This document shows positions 12,001 through 24,000 of a stretch of 64,000 bases of DNA, in pieces (the stretch's first letter is position 1; the number at the start of each line of letters is the position of its first letter). Made by a program: the position numbers and the translations under genes. The notes beneath the pieces were generated by a model. That model was not told where the DNA came from. It worked only from the letters and a program-made list of their open reading frames with translations, and did not search any database. The stretch is from Symsagittifera roscoffensis (taxonomy: Eukaryota > Xenacoelomorpha > Acoela > Convolutidae): contig NC_087069.1 of assembly GCF_963678635.1 (NCBI RefSeq), positions 35,941,959 through 36,005,958 of the forward strand, given 5' to 3'.

Positions 12001-15000
12001 CATCTTGTAACTCTGAGCTTCGTGCATTACTTTATCGTTCATTTCGGTTACTTTCTTAAGCCAAAGGTCTTGCTGAGCAATAATTTTTTCAGGATTTTCC
12101 GTTTTTCCCGCTAACCTAATTAATTGCTCATTGACGTCGACAGCTTTTTCCAACGCAATTTTACATTTGAAAACAGCATTATCAATTTTTGTAGTGCGAC
12201 TATTATTCTCAATGTACTCAAGTAATAATGAGTGACCTTTAAGCAGCTCATTTTCTAGATTTAGACGGGTTTCGAATAACTTGCGTATCTTACTTTGGAA
12301 TTTTTCGTCCATGTTTTTCACAAATTGACAATATTTTACGGATGCTCTTTTATAGAAAACAATCAATAAAATGGGATACTGTTTTGGTACGTAATCAAAT
12401 TTGCATTAGTAAATCAACATTAGCTTACAAGACGGGGGAACTTGACGTCTCAAAGCTTCTACCTGAAGCCTATTTCTTATAGCTTTCCGAGCTTTGAGGG
12501 GTAAGCGGTTTCGCTTCTTACGTGTCTTAAGGATGTTAAGATTAGCGCTATAACGCCTTAGAAGGAGGAGAGTCTTTAACTCAAGGGAAGGAGGCTGGTG
12601 AAGCTCTTTGTACTTCTCAATTAGTACCTGGTCCTTAGCCTTACGCTTAGAGATAAAGTCTTTAACGACGTTGAGAACGAGAATACCTGTTGAACCTAAA
12701 CTTTCCTCTATATCCTCGGTTCCGTTCCGTCTACAGTATACGATCGCACAAATGTTTGTCCTATACCTTAATAACAAATTGACAAGTTGCTCACTACTCA
12801 GCTTGCGGTTATTGTTGCTGCGGTGCCTACTTATCGAGTTATTATTGAGGTCGTGCCAAATTACAAGGTCGTTACGGTGCGACAAGTAGTGATGAAGGTA
12901 GTACTGTATCGTTTTCTGAGAGTCCCTAGCGTTAAAGTTCAAACTTAAACCTGGCTTCGTAAAGCAAGTATCTTTGACGCGCTTCTGGGACGGAGCGGGA
13001 AGTTTTCGGAGCGCGTGATCCAAAGAACTAGCTCCTAGGATGAATACCATACACTTGGGGGACCTATGCGACGGCTTCGTTACGCTTAAGTACCAATGGG
13101 GTTGGAAAATTAAGTAGGTCGGTTGAACTCCAACAACACACACGGAGTAAACCTGAGGATGAAAGAATTCAACTTAACTCACTTAATATCACCGTACCTG
13201 ACCACTTAACTTTACTGTCACGCAACGAAGTCAATAATCTGACGGGCTGAAACGGCTTTGTTTTACTCGAAGCGAACTGGCTTTCAGTTTCACCAATGGT
13301 GGGTGGGGGATCAGGCAAATTGGTTAAGTTCCAACAACACACGCGGAAGAAACCTGAGGATGAAAAAACTCAACTTAATTTGCCTGATATTTCGCTACCA
13401 GACCACTTAACATAAGGTTGGTGTCATCTTACAGCACAGTTTCGCAGAATTCTGGAGACGTTTTGAGGATTTTTTGGCAATTTTTTTTACTTTTTATACA
13501 AAACTTTTCAGAAAATTTTGGTCAGCAGGTTCGAGTCATAAACCAATCCAAACAACTAGTCCAGTACCTTTTGTCTATGTTCCGATTTCACTGATTAATA
13601 TTCCGTTCACATATATCCAAAAATTTTTGGTATCGAGAAAAATGTCAAGTCAGTTTGTCTATGTACCGACTGTAAGATATTTCAGTTCAACGGAACTGTC
13701 CAAAAATTTTGGGTATTGAGAAAAATTACCGAGGGCTAGCTTGCGGGGAAATTTCGAACATATATGACATCGTACAAAATTTAAAGCACGAATGGAGAGT
13801 TTTAAAAGTTTTAGAAACGTCTTACAGTTTTTAATTGGAGATTGGCGACACCGGGAAAAAATCCAAAACTTCGGGTGTCGAGAAAACACAGCTCAAAAAT
13901 CCAAAAGTCAACAATCAGGGCACCTGAACAGGCCTCTCTTCCACCACTCTGCTCTTTCGCCTGTCTGCCCTGTCGTCTGTCGGCTTACAGGCTCCTCGTC
14001 TGTCTGCTTACAGGCTCCTCGTCTGTCGGCTTACAGTCCGACTGCACTTTTCCAATTTGGCCAATACACTGATTTTGGTCAACACACAATTTTGGCCAAC
14101 TGGTAAACACACTGATGTCTGGCCAAAGAGAATATGCCGACGACTTTTGAACTTGGCCAACTTGTCGCTGATGTTTTCGTGTTTTCGACTAAACGTCCAC
14201 TTTCGGCCAAACGCCCACTTTCGGTCAATTCGGCTGGCTACTCGACCAAATGGACCCTCGGCCAACTGGGTACGCTAGGTACTTTCGGCCAAACGGATGA
14301 GGCGGTATTCGGTGATATTCGATGGTATTCGGTGGTATTTTCGGCCAAACGATCACAATTCAACCTGGTGATCACTGATGTTGAAATAGGCCAAATAAAA
14401 CACTCGTCGTGTCTCTCGTGTTGCAATACTACTCTCGTGTTGCAATACTCGTGTTGCAATCTAGAAAGGGAATTATCATCGAGTCCCTTGTGGGGCGCCA
14501 AAATGTGCGCTCAATCTGAAAAAACTGTATAAGACAAATTAAATTATGAGTATTTTTCGGTAAACACACATAACAAGAAATAAGCAATGTCAACGGTTTG
14601 CATAATCAAGATCACAAAATCAACTTGTTTCGGTACAACTCGTTTTTGAGAGAATTTCGCGCAAGCTAGCCACAAGAACCGGTCGGTAATGTCCTTGAGA
14701 CAAATTGCTCTTTTTGGCGGTCAACCTTAATCAAGGCTGAACCGAATTAGAACCAAAAAACAGTTAAAATAGGATGTAACCCCCGTTTTTAGTATATTAA
14801 TACATGGGCAGGTGGGGGACTCGAACCTACGTCAACTGTTAACCTATATAATCGGCGTTATGGTAGCTTAGGCCACTCGGCCAACTGAGCTTATTTTATA
14901 TGCATCTATACTTGTTTTATTCTACATTTGCATTGCAACAGGGACCCTTTGGGTAGGCAGGGGGTTGTTGTTGTTGTTCGTGAGGAACGAGTTCTTTCAT

Positions 15001-18000
15001 GTCGTGGGAAAAGATCTCCCTGCTCCTTCGAGATAGAATAGGACTTTCATTGGGTGTTCTTGGAGAACGGACAGGTCCGGATACTGGCCCAGTATTTTTT
15101 TCTTTCGTCTTCCCAGTGCGGACAATGAAGAAGGAAATGTTCAGCGTCTTCGGGGGCCTAGGTGGCAGAAGAGACAGATGTCGTTCTCAGATCTTTCGAA
15201 GCGGCATGCGACCGACTGCAGCTAGGGGGCCCTGTTAAGTCTAAGTTTATGGAGGGTTATTTCATCTCGTCGTGATCCTGTTCTGTCAAATTGTAGTGTT
15301 CTCCCTTTTCGTGGCTTTTCTGTGGTGTGCGTCTTCGGGCGTGTTGTTGAAATATAGTTCTAGAGTTCTTGCTTCATTTACCTCGCGCAGATGGTGTCGG
15401 ACGCAGGCTCCCTGGGGATTTTCTTGGAATCTTCTTCTGCATGCTGATCTCAAGTCTGCGAGGTATTGTTGTTCTCCTCTGGATTCTAGGCGAGATCTGC
15501 CTTGTGGTCTGATGAGTGGGCTCAAGTGGTGGTCGGGGTGAGGGTTGTCTTTTTTGCAGAAAAGGTTGGTGCCTTCGGCCTCGGGCGACAAGCTCTAGCG
15601 AATAGATGTCGGCTTCTCTTCTGGTCTGTAGACTGGACTGCCCTTCGGAGCCCCTGTGATAGCACAGGCGGCGTCGTTGTTCGTGACTTCGAGATTCTTT
15701 TTAGCTGAGTCGCCTAAGAAGTGGTAGTACACTCCAGAACCGTATATGCCGCCTGGGCGCACGTAGGCCTTGTACAGGTGGCGGAGGTCGGCTGAGAAGA
15801 GGCCCCATTTCTTGCCGCTGAGAGACCGCAGGATGTTGTTGCGGCTAGACATGCGCTTCTTGGTGAGCCTGCCATGTTCTGTGAAGGCGACCTCGGGGTC
15901 CAAACTGATCCCCAGGGTGACCGGGTGCTCTGTGTAACCGACCGCGACGCCGTCGGTGTGCAGAGGAAGTCTGGCTTTCCCTGCTGTTTCCCTTGGATCT
16001 AGGGAGAAGAACATGGCTTCAATTTTCCCTGCGTCCATGTTGATCTTCATGTAGTGGCTTCAGTCCCACTTGCCGATGCATTCAAGGACGGGTTGCAAAT
16101 TTGCGGCAGCTTCTTCAGGGGTGTCGGCTTGGGAGAGTGTCGTCAGGCGGTCGAATCCCTGAAGGGAGAGGGGCGTCCGCACCCGCCACGCCCAAACCGC
16201 CCCTGTAGTCAATTAATTTTTGTTGGAAAGTTTGATTAGCCTTTAGTTTTATTAGCCCCCGGTTGATGCAAAATGCTGGCCATGCAAATTTCAATTATAA
16301 AATAAAAATACTTGTCACACAATTCCAATATATTCCATCGAAGGAAAAAGGTATAAAAAAAGCATGAAATTAATTTTTTCGTTAATGGAATTGTAAGGCT
16401 CAATTTTTCCAACAATGTAATTAAATCACTTGCGATTATTCCATAGATGTAATTGAACAACAAGCATTTGTCCCATTGTCAGAAAACTTTTTTGTTTTGC
16501 TCTGAAACACAACACAAAAAATTTTCTCAGATAATAAAACTAATCAAATTCGCCGATCAAACTACATGTTGAGGTATGCCACATAAGTTAAACTATTCAA
16601 TGCCACACATTACTGCAGGAGAAAAAACTGTTGTTTATATAGCCAAGAGACCTCTATTTCAAAAAAACCAGTGGTTTAAAATCGTGGCCTCTTTTTGGAT
16701 AGTTGTACGTTGGATTTTATTACGTACAAGCATAAATGAACATTTCTGACATCACAGAAATTTTTCACTGCCATTTTTGGTTCTTCTGTGGAAATGTTTG
16801 TTAATTCGTAGAACTAGTTTGGCAACTAAAACGAAAACTTAAATTCCTTTCCTTCAATTTTGAAACTTGGAATGTGAAAACGTTTATCAAACGCTTCTCT
16901 AAAATCAAAACTGTACGATAAGCACTTTTCCCATGACAATAAATTTTTGCACAAACAAACTTAAGAAACAATGACAATAAACTTATTCGAAGCTGCCGAA
17001 AAACAAATTCAAAGGATTTTGAATTTTTTTTAGTCCGGAAAAATGCTTGTTATACAATTTTCATAAATGTAATTAGCATGATTGTCATTTTTTTCATAGA
17101 CTCCGTTAATGGAAATGTATGGCAAGCAATTTTGGGTCTTATGCGTTAAACGGCCCAAAATTAGGAAAATAGTCAAAAATTTTATTTCAAATTGAAAACA
17201 CGTAATCAACATACAATTACTGTCTGTCTGTTTGAAACTCTGAGTATCAATCGAAATGGTTGACCTAGTTGCTCGAATTTGATTGTGAGTTAGAACCGAA
17301 GTGGTTAACTCATAGAGTAATTTCGGATAGGGTACACCGTCTGCTCGTCACGCTATCTTATTTTCGGCCGGATAGATTCGTGCAACTTCTTAGTCTAATA
17401 CCGATCCTAATCTTACTCTGATACTTTCTAGTCTCAGGGTGTTTAACTAGTCTCTGCTAGGCTCAATAGATCTAGGGTATACTGGTTTATTGCGGCTGCT
17501 GAAGTTCTCTTGGAGAGACAACTAATTTCTAAGTTAAATTCAAATCTCTCTGGTGCTGAAAGTACAAGTAATTTCAGCACTTACAAATAAGTGGGTTGTT
17601 AGTTAGATGGATTATGATTGGTTAATATTAAATACTTTACAGTGGTAAAATATCCAATTTATCCAATCATAAAATATACAGTGCTGATTAAAATTATCCG
17701 GACAAAACGAACAAAACTTGAATTTTCAAACGCGTTTTTCTCAAATTGGGTTAAAATTAGACAAAAAATGAAGAGAACAAAAGTTGCTTCGAATTTCACC
17801 AGAATCAATATGATGCCTTTTTTCCCGAAATTCTCAACTAAAATTTTACCACAAAAATGGGTCATTTTGGCTTTTTTCAATTAATCAAGAGTTACGCTGA
17901 AACTACTTTGTTAATTGATAAGATTATTATATCATTAGAAACCTCTTACGCATCTCAACAAAGTTTAAGAAGGAATAAATCTCCAAAAACCAGTACAAGA

Positions 18001-21000
18001 GAAAAAATTTTCACTTGATAATCAATAAATGTGATTTTTACTATATAAAACCCAGAATCTCTGTTTAAAAATAAATTTTAAACAATTTGCGCAATTTTTT
18101 GGAGATTTAACCCTGCTTAAACTTTGTTGGACTGCGTAAGAGGCTTTTAATGATATAATATTCTTATCAATTAACAAATTAGTTTCAGCGTAATTCTTGA
18201 TTAATTGAAAAAAGCCAAAATGACCCATTTTTGTGGTAAAATTTTGGTTGAAAATTTCGGAGGAAAAATGGCATCATATTAATTCTAGTGAAGTTCTAAG
18301 CAACTTTTGTTCTCTTCATTTTTTGTCTAATCTTAACCCAATTTGAGAAAAACGCGTTTGAAAATTCAAGTTTTGTTCGTTTAGTCCGGATAATTTAAAT
18401 CAGCACTGTAGTTTAGATCAGGTTCCAATTGGCTAATATTAGCCAATCAGGATAAGTTTCAGTTTTACTTTTCATTTTGCTTCAATTTTAATTTTTGGAC
18501 CGTTTAAAGAATAAGACCCGCAGTTTTTTGTATCGAATTCAACCAGCATGCGTCAGCATAGTCAGCATTTTTCATGTCATAAAGGAATATTTTGACGCTA
18601 AATGTTTTTTTCTGAATCTCTGCTTGTTGCAGATAGAGATTTTGCGATATTTTAATCACCTCACTAGCTTGTGTCGAAAAATCTAGAGAGAAAATCAGAG
18701 CGGCAAATATTGCTTAAAAGAGGAATGTTTCCAACTCTGATGCTCTCTTATATTTTTGGCTGAACAAATATCTGCAAAGCTGGTTTCGGCTGGTTGACCT
18801 TTGATTTGCTTTGACCCATTCGCATCCGCGTAAGCTCAGCTGATGTTTATATTAAGCTTTCTATCAGACTTAAGGCTTTAATCTTAGACAACGTCATCTT
18901 TGACCTATAGTCATTGTAAATAGTTTCGAAGTTTTGTTACATTCTGATTCACAAGTGATGCGAAGCTTCGTTTCGCATCTGTGAGAAACAAATCAGAATT
19001 ACAGCGTCATGTTTTCTGGTTTCTTTCTAGTTTCCTTTCTACATTTTCCCAAACAAAGTTGATATGCTTGACTGTTTTTTTAGGAAAAAATAATAATTTA
19101 AGCAACATCAACTAACGTCGGGGTGAATAAATTGAAAAAAATGAGCAATGTTCCAGGAGGTTCGTGGCACCGTGCATCAGTAAACCACACCCCGTGTTCC
19201 AGATGTATGTCCATGATGGACTCTGAGACTGGCAGGACACTGGGGTTCGACTACACCGATAGTTACTCAGACAAGACAAGGGCATACGACTACGACTACA
19301 CTTCTGGTGGTGAGGCGATTTAATTTTTTTTATTTAGAAGTCACATTGAGACATTTTTGCAGTAGCCTTAATTTATCCAATTTTCGGAAGGGCGAGATAC
19401 TGGAACCTCAGAATAATCATTGTCAAATCTCAGCGTCACATTTTTCCACGTATCAAAACTGCTATTTTATGAGACCATGATAAATAATTTTATTATTTGA
19501 CTTAAAAAACCTTATTAGGATTATTTAGTTTTTATAGGATTTTCTTAATTATTATAAGTGGATGTTAAAGTACGACTTAACTCTAAATAGCAACGTTCAT
19601 AAAAACTAGCAAGGAAAGCCGGTTACTGTGCAACTAGCATAGAGAATTTTGCGACTATAGTCTTAGAACAAAAGTTCAATCAAAGTAGTGTCGTTTTTTT
19701 TCTAAGTGGTGTGATAAAAAAAAATCTGGATAAAAAATAGAACTTAGTCATTTCCGACGGCCATAGTCATGTAGGTCCATTGGAAAACAGTTTTTATAAA
19801 AAAACTAACAAATAAAAATGAAAAACAAAAATCGTAAAAATTTTTTTTAAAGTTTTTTTTTCAAAATTTTTCCTAAAGTTTTCAAGTTTTTGAAGTTTTT
19901 GGCTCCATTATGGCGCTAAAACTAACGTGTTTCGGCTAAAACAATTTTTCACGGCTTTAAATCCCCTACATTGGCTCCTGCTAATGACAATTATTTTCTT
20001 GATTTATTTTCTGAATCATTTGCAGGTACTGGAGGAAACAGTCGAGACAATTTCTACCACGTGGCCACTATGCTGTCCCACAAGAACATCCCCGGATTCG
20101 CCCTCTCCTACATTGAGAAGTCAGACGAGAAGAGACCATTCGCGTTCGCCACAGTTGATGCTGGAAAAGAGTTCTTCGCCATTCCCAACCGGGGATCTCA
20201 GTAAGTATACTTTTAGAGAAAAAACCTGCTATTCAAAACTAAAGGCAATTCAAAGTACAAGTATGATGATTGGTACCCAGGAACAGTAAAAAGTATGAAA
20301 GGTGGATTTCGTAATCCTTGTGAAAAACTCAAATGCAAGTAAACAAATGCGAATCAGCTTTTCGACGATTTTACAGAGCCTAAAAAATTTCCTTCAGGGC
20401 AACTCATTCAAATTCAAGCAACTCAACTAATATACGTGTACCCAATTCAAAAAAAGGCTCTTTTCATCCCCCCCCCCCCCCACTTCGTATGAGCATCACT
20501 TCTGCGGTGTATTGAGCGGTTTTAGAATGTTAATTATGAAGACCAAATATGTTTGTCATGGCCTAACTGGTTCTAACATTATTCAGTCGGCGGGAACAGA
20601 AGTTTTACTTATGAAAAATAGCAGGTGAGGGGAAAAGGAAAAAGAGCCTAAAAAGGTTTGCATATTAAATTGAGTGATAAGAAAACTGGATGAAAATCAG
20701 CCCTTGCGCTCTTCAATTGAGAGTCATAAAATTTGGAAGCTTTTAGGTCAAAATTTGGAAGCTTTTAGCTGCAGACTGTTTTGTTGCTCTTGAAGGGCAC
20801 TGCTTTTGATGATTTGAGGAGAAATTGTTGCTAGACCCAATTTTAGGTTTTCGCATTATTTTTAATTAAATTTACAAAAGATCAATTATTCGCGGTTTTA
20901 TTCCATAATGTGGCATCCGTAAGTTAATTCCAAAAGTTGAGATCTAGTGTACATTATCTCAAAGTCCAAGAAACTCAGTCGTTCTACCAAAAACAAAACT

Positions 21001-24000
21001 GATTTTTATTCAGACACTTTTCATTCCTGGTGGACGGGGATGTTTTGGTGGACTTCGGGAGTGTCTCATCTCTTTCTCTCTCGTGGGACAGGGGTCACTG
21101 CTGGTACAACTACTCCCTACCCCCCATTCCCTCTTCAGAGAGGGTGATGATCATCACTAATTCAGGTGAGAGGCACATTCGTACTTATACGACCCACTTA
21201 TACGACTTATACGTAATGATTCGTACTTTCGAAACAGTGTCTCGTACTGCAGCAGTTGCTACTAAGGTAATATCTCCTTTCAGGTATTGAATGTCTGATA
21301 AGAGATATTATCTTAGTAGAAACTACTACAGTACGAGAAACTGTTTCCTTCTAAAAGTTTTCTACTATGAGACAAATCCTAATATGAGTTGAAAATCCTT
21401 CTAGTTTCTTCACAATTGTTTTTCAATACTGAAAAAAACAATTAGGTATCTGAGATCAAACTTTTGGAAGCAACCGAGCGACAAACTAGAAATGGATTCA
21501 ATGCAGGTGATGAATAAGTTGAAAGAACAATTCATTGAAAGAACAATCTGAACAAATTTAAACCTTCAGCGTTCAAAACCACCTTTTGGCTTAAACTTGC
21601 TAAAATAAAATGCTTTTTCATGTTTTGTGCCAATTTGTTGACAGTATCGGTGACCTTGAGCATGTAATTGGAAGAAAAAATGTTGCGTCTTAAACTGATG
21701 GTCGGATCTAATTTAAACTTACCACCACTTTCAAGAAAAAGGGGGCTAATAATAAGTAGACTAAGTTAATTGAATTTTCCACCAATCAGAATGCAGTAAA
21801 ATCTGAATTATCAATAGAACACTCTAAAGCTTTTTTACTGCTTTTATTTGAAGGCGTGTCAGTTTGTCATTAGATACAATAGGGAGGGAAGAGGGGGGGG
21901 GGGGGGGGGTTGTTAAGTAGATCCCTCATGGGCACCTAATGACTGCCTACTGCCTGTTTCAGCTGACCCCGAGCACTCGTCGGTGGAGTTGCTGGTGTTC
22001 GAGGGGGTCAATGACTTCATCACTCTCGGCTTGGAGACCTGGAAGACACTGGTAGGACAACCAAATAAAACCCCAGTCATTTTCATCCTAACTTTTTCAT
22101 TTACAAAAATCAGAGCGTTTAGAAATTTGGGACGAGAAGAAACGAATTTTCTTTTGAAGCTTAATTGATTTAACTTGCTCAGCTAGTTTTGGGTCAGAAA
22201 AGAACCATTTCTGTTTCTAATAAGGGGGTCAAATTTTTTTCTTTAATGCTCATTGGCATTCATCAATCAGTAAGATCGATATAGAATTTGCAAAAAATGA
22301 GAAAAACCTCGAACTCAGTTCATGGTTCAGTGGATTTTCCTCCTAAGCATAGTTTATGTATATCACGATAAGTTGTTGAGTGATAATATTGTTATAAATT
22401 ATGAGACTTAACTGCCTGGAAACTGTTTATTGTTTATAAAATTTCCGCGGGTGCATAAGAACAAGATTCTTCGTATGTTAGGGCAAAAACAAATTTTGAT
22501 GAACTAAAAACTTTAAACTTTCATTATCATAGAGAAATTCTTCATAAAAAATCAAAAATAACCCAATACTATGGCCAAATTTTATTGCAGGTCGGATTAA
22601 TTCCATAAACTTTTAGAAAAATCTGAATGTGTGTCTATACTTCTATTACGGAAGTAAATCATTTTTGTTTAATTTTCTTTTTTTTTTCTGATTTAACCTA
22701 TAAAAAGTTTCAAGTTTATAAAAGCTGTTCGAAAAATTACTTCCGTATAATTTTTAAAATTTCCCAATAAATCTTCTATTTGTGAAATATCGCTTCATTT
22801 TTTTAATGTAAAAACGGGTAAAACCAATTTTTGATTTTTTTTTAATTATGCATATAAAATTTTCCAGATTGTAGTTACTATAAATGGTTTTTCAATAAAA
22901 GTTTCCAAAATTAAGATTTGAATTTTTTAGCAAGTCATCTAAGTGTACAATGTTAGCGGATCGAAATCATTTTGGGGACATTAAAAGATTAAAGGCAGAT
23001 ATATGTTGATGAAAAGCCTTGAAATAAGCATTCTATAACTAACTCTGCACAAGTTAGTGGTTACGATGTTTTCCTTTCTGCGGCGGTGGAGATTTTCTGC
23101 GGCAGTGGAGATTTTTTCTCGGCCTATTAAAACTTTTATTAAATGAAGAATTAAAATAATTTTTCTATGAAAAGTTCCTTCTTACTATTTTCACTAGGCA
23201 ATAATAGAATTCACTAAATCGCTGTTTTCTCATAAGGAAAAGTACCTCTTATATAAGTTTTAGGGCTAATTTTGTTGGAAATTGGAAAATTCTCAAAAAA
23301 AAAGTTCCAAAATAGCGACTTTCGGTTAACACGAACTCACTCATATGTACACAAACAGTTCATTCAATCACGGTTGCTCTTACAATGCGTTGGTTTCTAG
23401 AAATCCTACAGGACAAAACACCCAATTTTTCGTATGGTAAGTTTGTCATAGGCAGATTTCAGAAATACCTGTTCAACGCTAAATTTAACTCTTTTCGACT
23501 AATATTGTCATGCTTATGTTTTCTTACTATACTAATTGCTTTAGCATTACTTTATGGTTGCCACGTAAAACTCATGATTCCTACTTTTCCTACTCTAGTA
23601 CCAGAACGTGAGTTTATTGGACGTGAGTCGTTGAAAGCTCAAATGATCAATTTGAAAAAATCTAACAAACTATTGGAATTGTAAGTGCAAAGAGCAAAAA
23701 GATTGTCTTAAATGTGTCTGAAAATATTTTTCAGGAAAAAATGTTAATTTTTTTCACACTCAAATTTTTTTTTGTTTTGAATTGTGATTTTTTATCATTT
23801 TTTTAAAGTTAACCAAAATTCCTTATCTAAAAAAAATTTTAATTTCAAGAAAAAAAATAAATTACTTCTAGTTTCGAAAACCAATTTTTATTTCCTTGAA
23901 ATTGAATGAAAAAAATGTAGAATATCCTGTAAATTAAATTAAACCACAAAAAAGCGCCAACAAATTTTTTGATTTCAAAGACTTTTCTGATTTAATTTTT

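Larger units (their letters stand above)
5216..14940 (-). mobile_element. BEL/Pao LTR retrotransposon, young and near-intact (antisense in VPS10 intron)
   Basis: Complete element of 9,725 bases on the minus strand, flanked by GGGAC (5211-5215 and 14941-14945), a 5-base target duplication as expected for this superfamily. The two 437-base LTRs look identical base for base, so insertion was recent. Order in its own direction: 5' LTR, primer-binding site, repeat-rich leader, accessory ORF (245 aa), gag (882 aa), pol (1381 aa), purine tract, 3' LTR. Gag and pol are both open. The only visible break is a one-base frame difference where they meet. A decayed relative lies at 32100-41752. Confidence 0.95.

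Noticed and set aside
15499-15708. Plus-strand open frame in the non-LTR fragment
   Set aside because: The minus strand carries the recognisable reverse-transcriptase C-terminal sequence.
17618-18228. Two open frames near 17618-17884 and 18022-18228
   Set aside because: They lie mostly in the inverted arms of the fold-back MITE and are copies of the same non-coding sequence.
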